A stretch of DNA of 64,000 bases from Dromiciops gliroides (taxonomy: Eukaryota > Chordata > Mammalia > Microbiotheria > Microbiotheriidae): the NCBI RefSeq assembly GCF_019393635.1, contig NC_057866.1, positions 8,233,723 through 8,297,722 on the forward strand, given 5' to 3'. The position numbers were made by a program, and so were the translations under genes. A model generated the notes under the pieces. That model saw only the letters and a list, made by a program, of their open reading frames with translations. It did not search any database and had not been told where the DNA came from. This document shows, one piece after another, positions 1 through 10,227 of the stretch. Within the stretch, counting starts at the first letter, position 1; every line of letters starts with the position of its first letter.

Positions 1-240
1 TGTTTCCTGACTGTTAGATTCATAGAGGGTAAGAGCTGAGAGGGGTCTTAACACATAAAGCATGGAGCTTCAGAGCCAGAAGGGGCCTTCAAACAGACAA
101 CATTAGGGCCGAGAGGGCCCTTAGAACCTAGAACAACCTAGACATCTGAGCTAGAAGAGGCCTTAGAACCTAGAACCTAGACTGACCCGGGAGAGGCCTT
201 AGAACACAAAGCCCAGAGCATCAGAGTTGGAAGGACCCTC
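1..240. repeat. Decayed minisatellite, 33-45 bp units
   Basis: Five or six imperfect units each carry an (A/G)GAGSYRGAAGGGGCCTT-like core followed by AGAACCTAGAACC-like spacers. The clearest sit at about 75-110, 108-150, 150-185 and 186-225. Marsupial genomes carry many repeats of this 'GGCCTTAGAAC' style. Units are too diverged to define an exact period by eye. Confidence 0.55.
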
Positions 241-790
241 TGGGGAAGCCATCTTGCCCCAGGGGTCTCAGGTCTTCATCAGCTTTCTGCTCTTCCCTGG
301 CCTGCCATCCCAGTCCGGTGTCACCTCTTCCTTCTCACAGGAACCATCTGTCTCAACACTCAGAAATATTCCTGGAACATATCCTACCTCTCTCCTAACA
401 TGCTGCTCAATGGAGTCGATAAGTCAAAGAAACATAAGGTATATGGAAACCTGTGGCAGCAAAAGTCCTCTTCCACCATCCCTCGGGAGATGACCGGCTC
501 TTCCATAGCCGTCACCCAGGAGACATCCATCACTGCCATTCTCCACTCAGAAGTCTTGGCCAAATGACCCTCCACCCCTTTTCCAAGGGCACCTCCAGAG
601 CTGGCCCGTGGCCTTCTCTTCTTCTCCACCCCCAGGCTGCCTTCTCTCTAGCAGGGAGGGGGCCTTGCATGGGCCTGAGGCACTGGGCCCCCTCCCTGCT
701 TAGCTTCCCCTGCTGCTTTGCCCAGCCCTGCCCTCTATACTGCTCTCTTTCTCCTTCCCTTGCGTTAGAGTTGCCTCTGTCCTCTCAGGC
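241..790. other. Non-repetitive stretch, no gene seen
   Basis: C/T-rich sequence with overlapping short open frames on both strands. None has convincing splice sites, a Kozak-type start or recognisable protein. I see nothing further in it. Confidence 0.5.
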
Positions 791-897
791 AAGTTCCCTG
801 AGAGCAAGGTCACATTTATCTTTATTTCTCCAACACCAAGCATCTCACCTTGCATACAGTAGGCACTTAATAAACATTTGTGGAATAAATGAACCAT
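791..897 (+). mobile_element. L2 3' end
   Basis: It reads as the conserved L2 terminus: a 'gagagcaaggtcac' segment, then 'catacagtaggcacttaataaacatttgtggaataaatgaa'-type sequence with the characteristic GGCACTTAATAAA core. Plus orientation, old and truncated. Confidence 0.75.
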
Positions 898-1675
898 GAC
901 TGACATTTTCTTTTTTTCCTTCTTTTCCAGTTAGAGTAAAATAATATTTCATTTAGATGTTAGAGTAAGGAAACCAAGAGAGAATTCCTTGGATTTCTTC
1001 TCATGGGGAAAAAGCATGGCACAGAGGTATGGCTCTGAGATACCTATCTCCTTTTTTCCTTCTTTAAAATAAGCAATAGTATCTATTTTAGTTTTCACCA
1101 TCCATTTTTGTAAGATTTTGAGTTCCAAATTTTTCTCCCTCTCCCCTCCCCAAGATGGCAAGCAATCTGATATAGGTTATACATGTTATAGATATTTTCA
1201 CATTAGTCATGTTGTGAAAGAAGAATCAGAACAGAAAGGAAAAACCACAAGAAAGAAAAAGACAACAAAATGAAAATAGTATGCCTCAATCCACATTTAG
1301 ACTCCATAGTTGTTTTTCGGGCTGGGGAGAGCATTTTCCATCATGAGTCTTGGAATTCTCTTTGATCATTGTATTGCTGAGAAGAGCTAAGTCTATCATA
1401 GATGATAATCATGCAACATTGCTATTCCTGTGTACAATGTTCTCCTTGTGAGATTTAAAATTGGATATTAGATCATAAATCTCCCCTACTTAACCTTTCC
1501 CTTAATTTATCTCCCAAACTAGTAAATGGAAGCAGGTTTTGGTTTTCTAGATAGACCTTTTTATTTATAGTTATGATAGTCACAAGGTGATGTTGGTTAG
1601 AAGGATAGGAAAGTAGAAACACAATACAAATCGTCTTAAGTCTAAGCTTAGTCTATATTCCTTATAACAACTCAC

Positions 1676-1722
1676 CAAACCGACAAGGCCACCAACCGAC
1701 AAGGCCACCAACCGACAAGGCC
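1676..1722. repeat. Three 17-bp direct repeats within the LTR
   Basis: The unit ACCGACAAGGCCACCA is repeated three times, the last copy diverging to CCTCC. It lies between the GC-rich array and the AATAAA-bearing segment of the LTR. Confidence 0.75.
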
Positions 1723-1827
1723 TCCTTTGGAGAGAGAGAGTCCGTGCCGCGCCGTCAGGAGTCCCGCCAAGCAGGCAAAAAGGCCTCTCTCTTTTTCTCC
1801 ACCCCGGAAGTCAAAAAAAAACCCGGC

Positions 1828-1940
1828 AGGCAGTCTGACATGCGCAGCAGGCGCACTGTACCTGGCAGGCAGTCTGACATGCGCAGCAGGCGGACTGTAC
1901 CCGGCAGGCAGTCTGACATGCGCAGCAGGCGGACTGTTCA
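1828..1940. repeat. Three 39-bp direct repeats within the LTR
   Basis: The unit GGCAGGCAGTCTGACATGCG plus CAGCAGGCGGACTGTACC occurs three times in a row with only one or two changes. Each copy contains a TGCGCA core that resembles half of an NRF1 site. The position matches a U3 enhancer array. Confidence 0.85.
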
Positions 1941-2345
1941 TCTCCTCCCCAAAAGGGTGGTCCTTGAAAAACTGGCGTCTTTCAGTTATCCTAACCGACT
2001 GTTAAAAACTTTCATATTTTACCACATCCTGGTTGCTCACTTCACTTTGCATCAATTCATGTAAGCCCTTCCAGGTTTTTCTGAAATCTGCAGGTTCATC
2101 AATACAGCACAATAGTATTCCATGACATTCATCTACCACAACTTGTTGAGTGATTCCCCAATTGAGGACATCCCTTCATTTTCCAATTCTTTGGCACCAC
2201 AAAGAGAGCTGCTAGAAATATTTTTGTACATGTAGGTTCTTTTCCCTTTTCTATGATCAATTTGGGATACAGATTTAGTAGTGGTATTGCTGGGTCAAAG
2301 GGCATGCACGGTTTTATCATGGCTAACATTTTCATAGCCATCTCT

Positions 2346-2790
2346 AGACATGATCTTGTTTGTTCCTTGCTGGTAGCCCTGAGTTAAAACTTTATTACCA
2401 TTTTACATATGCAGAAGTGTCCTCAGACATACTCTTTTCACTTGTTGTTTTTTTGTTTCTTCTTTCTCGCGGTTTTTCCTTTTGGTTCTGAATCCCATAG
2501 ATGAGTGAGGGAGTGAATGAAGTAATGAGTGAGTCAATGAATGAATGGCTCCAGTAGGAGTCCAGAGAGATCGATGTCTTTCTCAGGATGAGAGTCAGAA
2601 GAAAAGCTCAGGATATCCTAGGGAAGGGCAGGTGGAGCCCAGAGTGAGAATCAGCTTCTCCCTGTTAATTCTTGTGCTGCTGATGACAATTACTAAATTT
2701 GCCTGTGGGGAGCTTTGGGGATCCTGGCTAAAATATAAATTTATTGTTGTACAAGATTCTATATGTTTTGCTTTTTTTCTGTCAAGGGAG
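2346..2790. other. Unique stretch with a short GAAT/GAGT run
   Basis: No gene or clear repeat. A short degenerate run of GAGT/GAAT units lies at about 2500-2546. Confidence 0.5.
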
Positions 2791-2794
2791 GGTC

Positions 2795-3050
2795 AGTTAT
2801 GGCCTAGTGAGACTCACAGCCCTGACTGGGAGTTAAAGATTCTGGGTTCAAATGCTTCTTTCCAGGTGCTTACTATTATGTAACCCTAGGCAAGTCATTT
2901 AACATCTCTAGGCCTCAGCTTCCTCCTTTGTAAAATGAGAGGGCTGAACTTGATGGCCTCTGGGGTTCCTTCCATCTCTGGAGCCAGGATCCTATGAAAA
3001 AATTTGTTCAAGGTCACACAGGCAATAAATGACAGGAGGCACCTGAGTGA
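2795..3050 (+). mobile_element. MIR-family SINE with 3' 'ccatctctggagcc' tail
   Basis: B-box-like GGGTTCAAATGC near 2842, the CORE segment 'cctaggcaagtcatttaac', 'cttcctcctttgtaaaatgaga', and the tail 'gatggcctctggggttccttcc' are all recognisable. Old and diverged. Confidence 0.75.
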
Positions 3051-3066
3051 TAAGAGATAAGGGAGC

Positions 3067-6000
3067 AATTTTTGTCAAATACTGAATTCCTATCCCAGAA
3101 GCTGGGGTCTTTGGGTTTATCAAACAGTACATTACTAATGTCATTTACTCCAGTGTGTCCTGTGTCTAACCTATTCCATTGGTCCTCCACTCTATTTCTT
3201 AGCCAGTACCAGATAGTTTTGATGACTGCTGCTTTATAGTAGAGCTCCAGATTTGGTACAGCTAACCCACCTTTCTGTGCATTTTTTTCATTATTTCCCT
3301 TGATATTCTTGACTTTTTGTTTTTCCAGATAAATGTTGTTATTATTTTTTCTAGCTCTATAAAATAATTTTTAGGTAGTCTGATTGGTATGGCACTGAAT
3401 AAGTACATTAATTTAGGTAGAATTGTCATTTTTATTATATTAGCTTGGCCTATCCATGAGCGATTGATATCTTTCCAATTTTTTAGATCTGATTTGATTT
3501 GTGTGAAAAGTGTTTGGTAATTGTGTTCATAGAGTTCCTGGGTTTGTCTTGGCAAGTAGACTCCCAAGTATTTTATATTGTCTACCATTACTTTAAATAG
3601 AATTTCTCTTTCTATCTCTTGCTGTTGGACTTTGTTGGTCATGTATAGAAATGCTGACGATTTATGCTACTTTGCTAAAGTTATTAATCGTTTCAAGTAA
3701 TTTTTGAGTTGATTCTCTTATCATCTGCAAAGAGTGATAGTTTTGTTTCTTCCTTGCCTATTCTAATTCCTTTAATTCCTTTTTCTTCTCTGATTGCTAA
3801 AGCTAACATTTCTAGTACAATAGTCAATAATAGAGGTGATAATGGACATCCCTGTTTCACCCCTGATCTTATTGGGAAGGCCTCTAACTTATCTCCATTA
3901 TATATAATGCTTCTTGATGGTTTTAGATGGATACTGCTGATTATTTTAAGGAAAGCTCCACCTATTCCTAAACTCTCTAGTGTTTTTATTAGGAATGGGT
4001 GCTGTATTTTGTCAAAAGCTTTCTCTGCATCTATTGAGATAATCATATGATTTTGGTTAGTTTTCTTATTGATGTGGTTGATTATGTTAATAGTTTTCCT
4101 AATGTTGAACCAGCCCTGCATTCCTGGTATAAATCCCACCTGGTCATAGTGTATTATCCTGGTGATCACTTGCTGTAATCTCCTTGCTAATATCTTATTT
4201 AAGATTTTAGCATCAATATTCATTAGGGAAATTGGTCTATAATTGTCTTTCTCTGTTTTTGCTCTGCCTGGTATTGGTGTCATAAAATGAATTTGGTAGA
4301 ACTACTTCACCCATTTTTCCAAATAATTTGTATAATATTGGAATTAATTGTTCTTTAAATGTTTGGTAGAATTCACCTGTAAACCCATCTGGCCCTGGGG
4401 ATTTTTTCTTAGGGAGTTCATTAATGGCTTGTTCAATTTCTTTTTCTAATATGGGCTTATTTAAGGGTTTTATTTCCTCTTCAGTTAACCTGGGCAGTTT
4501 GTATTTTTGTAAATATTTATCCATTTCATTTAGACTGTTGAATTTATTGGCATACAGTTGGGCAAAATAGTTCCTAATTATTGATTTAATGTCCACTTCA
4601 TTGGTGGTAAGATCACCCTTTTCATTTTTGATACTGATAATTTGGTTTTCTTCTTTCTTTTTTCTTAATCAAATTAACAAATATTTTATCTATTTTATTG
4701 GTTTTTTCATAAAACCAGCTCTTAGTTTTATTGATTAATTCTATAGTTTTCTTGCTTTCAATTTTATTAATTTCTCCTTTAATTTTCAGGATTACTAGTT
4801 TAGTATCTAATTGGGGATTTCTAATTTGTTCTTTTTCTAGCTTTTTAAGTTGCATGCCCAATTCATTGATCTCCTCTTTCCCTTTTTTATGCATGTAAGC
4901 AGTTAGAGCTATAAATTTTCCCCTAAGCCCTGCTTTGGCTGTATCCCATAGATTTTGGTATGTTGTCTCATTATTTTCATTGACAAAAATTGCTGGGAAA
5001 ACTGGAAGATAGTATGGCAGAAATTAGGTATAGACCGACATCTGACACCTTATACTAAAATAAGGTCAAAATGGGTACATGATTTAGACATATGAGGTGA
5101 TACCATAGGTAAATTAGGAGAAAAAGGAATAGTCTACCTTTCAGATCTTTGGAAAGGAGAGCAGTTTATGACCAAATAAAAGATAGAGAATATTATGAAA
5201 TGCAAAATGGATGACTTTTATTACATTAAATTAAAAAGGTTGGAAGCAATGCATCCAAAATTAGAAGGGATGCAGAAAGCTGGGAAACAATTTTTATGGC
5301 CAGTACCTTTGATAAAGGCCTCATTTCTAAAATATATAGGGAACTAAATCAAATTTATATGAATCCAAGTCATTCCCCAATTGAGAAATGGTCAAAGGAT
5401 ATGAACAAGCAGTTTTCTGATGAAGAAATCAAAGCTATCTATTGCCATGTGAAAAAATGCTTTAAATCATTATTGATTAGAGAGATGCAAATTAAAACAA
5501 CTCTAAGGTACCACCTGACACCTATCAGATTGGCTAATATGACAAAAAGGAAAATAATAAATGTTGGAGAAGCTGTGGAAAAATTGGAACACTAATGCAT
5601 TGTTGGTGGAGCTGTGAACTGATCCAACCATTCTGGAGAGCAATTTGGAATTATGCCCAAAGGGCTATAAAGCTGTGCATACACTTTGACCCAGCAATAC
5701 CACTCTTGGGTCTTTTTACCAAAGAGATCATAAAAAAGGGAAAAGGACCCACATGTACAAAAAATATTTATAGCTGCTCTTTTTGTGGTGGCAAGGAATT
5801 GGAAATTGAGGGGATGTCCATTAATTGGGGAATAGCTGAACAAGTTGTGGTATATGAATGTAATGGAATTCTATTGTGCTGTAAGAAACAATGAGCAGGT
5901 GGAGTTCAGAGAAACCTGGAAGGACTTGCATGAATTGATGATGAGTGAGATAAGCAGAACCAGAAGAACATTATACACAGTATCATCAACATTATGTGTT

Positions 6001-6401
6001 GATGAACTGTGATAGACTAGATTCTTATCACCAATCCAACGGAACAAGAAAATTCCAAAGGACTCATGATGGAAAAGGCTCTCCAAATCCTGAAAAAAAA
6101 GGAACTGTGGAATATGGATGTTGATTGGACCATAATATTTCTTTTGTTTTTGGTGCTGTTGGTTTTCTGATTTGAGGTTTTTCCTTTGTGCTCTGATCCT
6201 TCTCATATAACAAGACTAATGCAGAATTATGTTTAATGTTATTATATATATATAACCTATATCAGATTGCCTGCTATCTAGGGGAGGGAGGGAGGGGACG
6301 GAGGGAGAAAAGTTTGAAATTGGTAATCTTATATAAACGAATGTTGAAAATTATTTCTGCATGTAACTGGAAAATAATAAAATTATTTTATTTTTTTTAA
6401 A
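3067..6401 (+). mobile_element. 5'-truncated, 5'-inverted L1 insertion (twin priming)
   Basis: One L1 insertion in two parts. 3067-4984 is ORF2 in minus orientation. From about 4980 to 6401 the element continues in plus orientation through the ORF2 end, 3' UTR and A-rich tail. The two parts abut at the same ORF2 point: both contain GACAAAAATTGCT, at 3066-3085 in reverse and 4980-4994 forward. A target duplication flanks the whole unit: AAGAGATAAGGGAGC (3052-3066) and AAGAGAGCTAAGGGAGC (6402-6418). This is the known twin-priming outcome. It cannot encode protein. Confidence 0.9.
3262..4894 (-). pseudogene. L1 ORF2 remnant, inverted part (reverse transcriptase)
   Basis: Translation on the minus strand gives blocks of LINE-1 ORF2. 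In order they are: pre-RT sequence (about 4894-4622), the RT thumb-side entry with [13 protein letters not shown] (near 4400), [20 protein letters not shown] (near 4230), the [15 protein letters not shown] block, [12 protein letters not shown], and the FADD catalytic motif near 3725. The post-RT part follows with QQQEIEREILFK and SWIGQANIIKMTILPKL. Several frameshifts and stops break it. It is an L1 relic, not a host gene. Confidence 0.9.
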
Positions 6402-6424
6402 AAGAGAGCTAAGGGAGCTCATGG

Positions 6425-7000
6425 TGAATGGATTTGATTTTTTTTTCTGTGAAATATGAAGCAAGGACCTCAACTGAAAGAGTGGGGAAGAGGAAGCCAT
6501 GGGAAGTTTGAGGAGGGATGAAAAGGTTTGGAAGAGCAGCTGTGGAGAGTGGAATAGTGAATTGACAGGGGAGGCGCAGTATGATTACCTCTCAGCAGTG
6601 AGGACCCAGTTGAGATCATGAAACATAGATTTTTGTAGGACTTAGAACAGTCTCATGATTTCCCCCACTTGTATTCAGCAGAATGTATAGAAGAATGGGA
6701 GTAGCGAATGGAGGTAGTGATCTGAGGCTGAGGCTTGGCTGGGAGCCATTGGTGAAATGATAAAAGGACGAGGGACTCAAGAGGACAGTCTAGAGTTGAA
6801 CTAGTTTACCAAGGGATCAAAATGTGGAAAAGAAGAAAAAACAGTTGTGTGGGGGAGGTGCCCAGGGAGAGAACTGAGGATTGGAGGTCATGATATGGAT
6901 GAAGAGGATGGTTTGGTATTGGAAGGCAGAGGTAGAGAGCAAAGGTGAAAAGCCTAGATTATGGTTGGATAAGGGAACTTTGGTATTCTTGAATTTCAAC
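6425..7000 (-). mobile_element. Antisense L2 fragment
   Basis: The stretch 'ggcaaggacctcaactgaaagagtggggaagaggaagccatggga' closely parallels 51620-51670 inside the long L2 copy at 49.5-51.8 kb, and is followed by further purine-rich L2 complement. It begins just right of the L1 target duplication. Confidence 0.6.
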
Positions 7001-7144
7001 TTTCACTGTGCCAACCACATGGCTGTGGGAAAAGGACCAGGCAAACTCTCTTCCCTGTTTAATATTTTCTTTTTCTTCATATGGTTTGAAATAATGAAAT
7101 GGAAAAAGTTAACAGGATTATTTATGGATATTCAAAGCCCCCAC

Positions 7145-7290
7145 ATCACTCAATCAATTTCAACATTTGTTAAGTGTCTACACCTGCTGTGTACCAGGCA
7201 TTGTGCTAGGCACTAGAGAAAAGAAAGGCAAAAATGAAATATCTCCTAGACCTCAAGGAGATTATATTCTATCAGTCCAAGGTCTAGATT
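7145..7290 (-). mobile_element. L2 3' end, antisense
   Basis: Contains 'tgctgtgtaccaggcattgtgctaggcac' then 'ctagacctcaaggagattatattctat', the reverse complement of the L2 terminus. Confidence 0.75.
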
Positions 7291-7479
7291 CCTCCTGCCT
7301 TGGTTGGACCCTTTACTTCTTTGGGAGAACTGCACCACTTGCTTTTAGAGGTCTCCAGTAGCAAAAAGTCACAATTGTCCATTTTATCTCCTCTGATTTT
7401 TCTCTATTATGGGTTTAGTCAGGAACTTTATCCTACTCATAGCTGAGAAAGGTCTCCCCTTCCCTGCCCCTCCAACTTA

Positions 7480-7630
7480 ACTGTTAAGTGACTTTTTATA
7501 TATGGGTCTTGTACCCATTTGGAGTTTATCTTGATATGCAGGTTGAGATGTTGGACTAACCCTAACATCTGCCATATTGCTTTCTTCCAGAAGTTCTTGT
7601 CTAACAGTGAGTCCTGCCCAATCATTAAGA
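7480..7630 (-). mobile_element. Old L1 ORF2 fragment, antisense
   Basis: Minus-strand translation gives LLDKNFWKKAIWQMLG and HIKINSKWVQDPY, which align by eye with the ORF2 C-terminal region (VFDNNCWENWKIIWQKLG, TKIRSKWIHDL) in the younger copy at 34.6 kb. Confidence 0.65.
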
Positions 7631-8421
7631 TCTTTATAACCTCTTCATTTTACAGATGAGGGAACTGAATCCCAGAGAAGGGGAGGTGACTCTTGCATGG
7701 TGGCCATTCAAAAACAGAATTTTTAACTGGGAGAATATTATGAAATGCATAATGGATGATTTTTGATTACATTAAATTTAAAAGTACAAACAGAAGCAAT
7801 GCAGTCAAAATTAGAAGGGAAGCAGAAATCTGGGAAACAATTTTTTTAGCCAGTATTTCTGATAAAGGTCTTATTTCTAAAATACATAGGAATGCAAGTC
7901 ATTCTCCAATTGAGAAACGGTCAAAAGATATGAACAGGCAGTTTTCAGATAAAGAAATCAAAGCTATCTATTGCCATATGAAAAAATGCTATAAATCACT
8001 ATTGATGAGAAAAATGCAAATTAAAACAATGCTGAGGTACCACCTCACACCTATCAGATTGGCTAATTTAAAAAAAAGAAAATAATAAATGTTGGAGAAG
8101 CTGTGGAAAAATTGGAACACTAATGCATTGTTGGTGGAGTTGTGAACTGATCCAACCATTCTGAAGAGCAATTTGGAACTATGCCCAAAGAGCTATGGGG
8201 CTGTGCATATCCTTTGACCCAGTAACACCACTACTAGGTCTGTATCCCAAAGAGATCATAAAAAAGGGAAAAGGACCCACACGTACAAAAATATCTATAG
8301 TAGCTCTCTTTGTGGTGGCAAAGAATTGGAAATTGAGAGAATGCCCATCAGTTGGGGAATGGCTGAACAAGTTGTGGTATGTGAATGTAATGGAATACTA
8401 TTGTGCTATAAGAAATGATGA

Positions 8422-8728
8422 GTATTTGAGGTTTTGCATCACTGCTCTGATTCTTTCTCTTGTAACAGGATTAATGCAGAAATAGGATTAATGTTATTAT
8501 GTGTATATATATATATGTGTGTGTGTATATATATATCTATATGTATATGTATAGAGATATATAGATATAACCTATATCAGATTACCTGCTGTCTAGGGGA
8601 GGGGGGAGGGAGGGGGGGGAGGGAGAAAAATCTGAAATTGTAAAGCATGTATAAACAAAAGTTGAGAACTATCTTTACATGTAATGGAAAAAATAAAATA
8701 CCTCATACATTAAAAAAAAAAAAAGAAA
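8422..8728 (+). mobile_element. Severely 5'-truncated L1 (3' UTR only) inserted into L1
   Basis: About 307 bp: 'tatttgaggttttgcatcac', a TG/TA microsatellite (8500-8570), the G-rich run (8597-8626), the terminal 'aaagttgagaactatctttacatgtaatgg' and a poly(A) tail. The duplicated target AAGAAATGATGAG is at 8409-8421 and 8729-8742. Confidence 0.85.
8500..8572. repeat. TG/TA microsatellite of the L1 3' UTR
   Basis: Alternating GTGTGT and TATATA tracts. Shorter versions occur at the same place in the L1s at 6.24 and 35.86 kb. Confidence 0.8.
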
Positions 8729-8743
8729 AAGAAATGATGAGCA

Positions 8744-8910
8744 GGGGGCAGCTAAGTGTCGCAGTGGATAAAGCACCGGCCCTGGATTCAGGAGGACCTG
8801 AGTTCAAAGCCAGCCTCAGACACTTGACACTTACTAGCTGTGTGACCCTGGGCAAGTCACTTAACCCTCATTGCCCTGCAAAAAACAAAAACAAAACAAA
8901 ACAAAACAAA
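8744..8910 (+). mobile_element. Young marsupial tRNA-derived SINE (first of inverted pair)
   Basis: Full head GGGGGCAGCTAAGTGTCGCAG, A-box-like and B-box-like (GAGTTCAAAGCC) promoter elements, TTGCCCTGC end and an (AAAAC)n tail. Tail-to-tail with the next SINE. Confidence 0.9.
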
Positions 8911-9048
8911 TTTTTGCAGGGCAATGAGGGTTAAGTGACTTGTCCAGGGTCACACAGCTAGTAAGTGTCAAGTGTCTGAGGCCGGATTTGAACTCAGGTC
9001 CTCCTGAATCCAGGGCTGGTGCTTTACCACTGTGCCTTCTAGCTGCCC
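8911..9048 (-). mobile_element. Young marsupial SINE (second of inverted pair)
   Basis: Reverse complement of the same family, starting at TTTTTGCAGGGCAATGAGGG and ending AGCTGCCC. There is no spacer from the tail of the plus-strand copy, so the pair forms a near-perfect palindrome of about 300 bp. Confidence 0.9.
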
Positions 9049-9610
9049 AAAAATTTTTACAAAAAGAAAAAGAAATGATGAGCAGGCAGATTTCAGAAAA
9101 ACCTGTAAAGACTTAAGTGAACTGATGCTGAGTGAAGTGAGCAGAACCAGGATAACCTTGTACATGGTTAAGAGCAACATTGTGTGGTGATCAACTGTGA
9201 TAGACTTGGCTCTTCTCAGCAATACAATGACCCAAGACAATTCCAAGGAACTCATGATGGAAAATGTTCTCCACATCCAGAAAAAGAACTGTGGATTCTG
9301 GATGCAGATTGAACCATACTGTTTTTACCTTTTTTTGTTTTTGTTTTTTGAGGTTTTTCCCTTTTGTTCTGATTCTTCTTTCACAACATGACTCATGCAG
9401 AAATATGTTTAATGTGATTGTACATATATAACCTATATTAGATTGTTTTCTTTCTTGGGGAGGGGAAAAGGAAGGGAGGGAAGGAGAAAAATTTGGAACT
9501 AGAAATCTTATGAAAAAAAATGTTGAAAACTATCTTTACATGTAACTAGAAAATAATAAAATATTTTTGTGATTAAAAAAATTAAAGAAATAAAAAAATA
9601 AAGAAATATA

Positions 9611-9755
9611 TTTTTGTTTGTTTTGCAGGGCAATAAGGGTTAAGTGACTTGCTCAAGGTCACACAGCTAGTGTTAAGTGTCTGAGACCGGATTGGAACTC
9701 AGGTCCTCCTTAATCCAGGGCCAGTGCTTTATCCACTGAGCCACATAGCTGCCCC
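9611..9755 (-). mobile_element. Young marsupial SINE
   Basis: From TTTTGCAGGGCAATAAGGG to CCACATAGCTGCCCCC. It follows the L1 tail at 9595 directly. B box and head are intact. Confidence 0.85.
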
Positions 9756-9756
9756 C

Positions 9757-10227
9757 AAAGAAGTGTGTTTTTAACAGGGATCCAAAAACATCTCCAATAG
9801 CAGCCTGGAGAAGAGAGGACTTATGGGAATCTGAAAGAAAGGGTTGAGGGGTGTTAGTCTGTAGAATAAAGATTAGTTCTGCTTGACCCAGAGAATAAAA
9901 CAGAGAACACTGGTTGAGAGTTGACAAAGAGTAGATTTTGGTCTGAAATAAAGAAATGCTTGCTAATAATGGCTGCTGTCCCAAAGTGCAACAGCTTTCT
10001 GATTCACTGCAAGTCTTAGGGGAAAGGCTGAGTGACCAGTGGCCATGGTTGAGATCAGGCGCCTTTTCAGGTGAGGCTCAGAGCAGATGGCCACCGACAT
10101 CTCTTGGAGATTCTGTGATCCGGGATCTCTGGGGAATCCCCCAGGTCCCAGCCTTTGGAATCATAGAATGATTACATCTCGGAACTCCTTGGAAGAACCT
10201 TGGAGAGCGACTGATGGACCATTGTAA
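9757..10227. other. Unique sequence with an old 'gaatcatagaat' repeat
   Basis: No gene recognised. The part at 10158-10210 resembles the diffuse therian repeat 'gaatcatagaat...ggaacctt'. The rest looks unique. Confidence 0.45.

Larger units (their letters stand above)
1447..2026 (-). mobile_element. Solo LTR of an endogenous retrovirus inside L1
   Basis: A 580-bp insertion with TGTGAG...ACCACA ends, flanked by a 4-bp target duplication TCCT (1443-1446 and 2027-2030). The L1 resumes exactly on each side. A 4-bp duplication is usual for gamma-type (class I) elements. Read on the minus strand it has a GC-rich U3-like part with three 39-bp repeats, a CTTCCGG ETS-like site near 1803-1810, three 17-bp repeats, and an ATAAATAAA signal near 1560. 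The minus orientation is inferred from that order. No viral coding sequence is present. Confidence 0.85.
1045..2345 (-). mobile_element. L1 3' UTR and ORF2 3' edge, split by a solo LTR
   Basis: Reverse complement of the marsupial L1 3' region seen elsewhere in this window. From left to right: the 3' terminal segment, the C-rich complement of the G-rich run (about 1133-1150), the UTR, then the segment complementary to 'CCCTTTGACCCAGCAATACC' (about 2280-2310). The L1 is continuous except for the LTR at 1447-2026. It is truncated and non-coding. Confidence 0.85.
7731..9595 (+). mobile_element. L1 ORF2 C-terminus and 3' UTR, host of nested insertions
   Basis: Plus-strand L1 from the ORF2 C-terminal region to its tail at about 9595. 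It is interrupted once, after AAGAAATGATGAG at 8421, by a second L1 3' end (8422-8728) followed by two SINEs (8744-9048). It resumes at AAGAAATGATGAGCAGG near 9071. ORF2 is broken by frameshifts and stops. The downstream part matches the L1 at 36.8-37.2 kb closely. Confidence 0.85.

Noticed and set aside
1672..2064. Overlapping frames of about 90-106 codons with three near-identical peptide repeats
   Set aside because: They are translations of the 39-bp repeats inside the LTR, which is non-coding.
3262..4894. Apparent minus-strand gene cluster with reverse transcriptase
   Set aside because: It is the inverted half of a twin-primed L1, not a host gene or retron.
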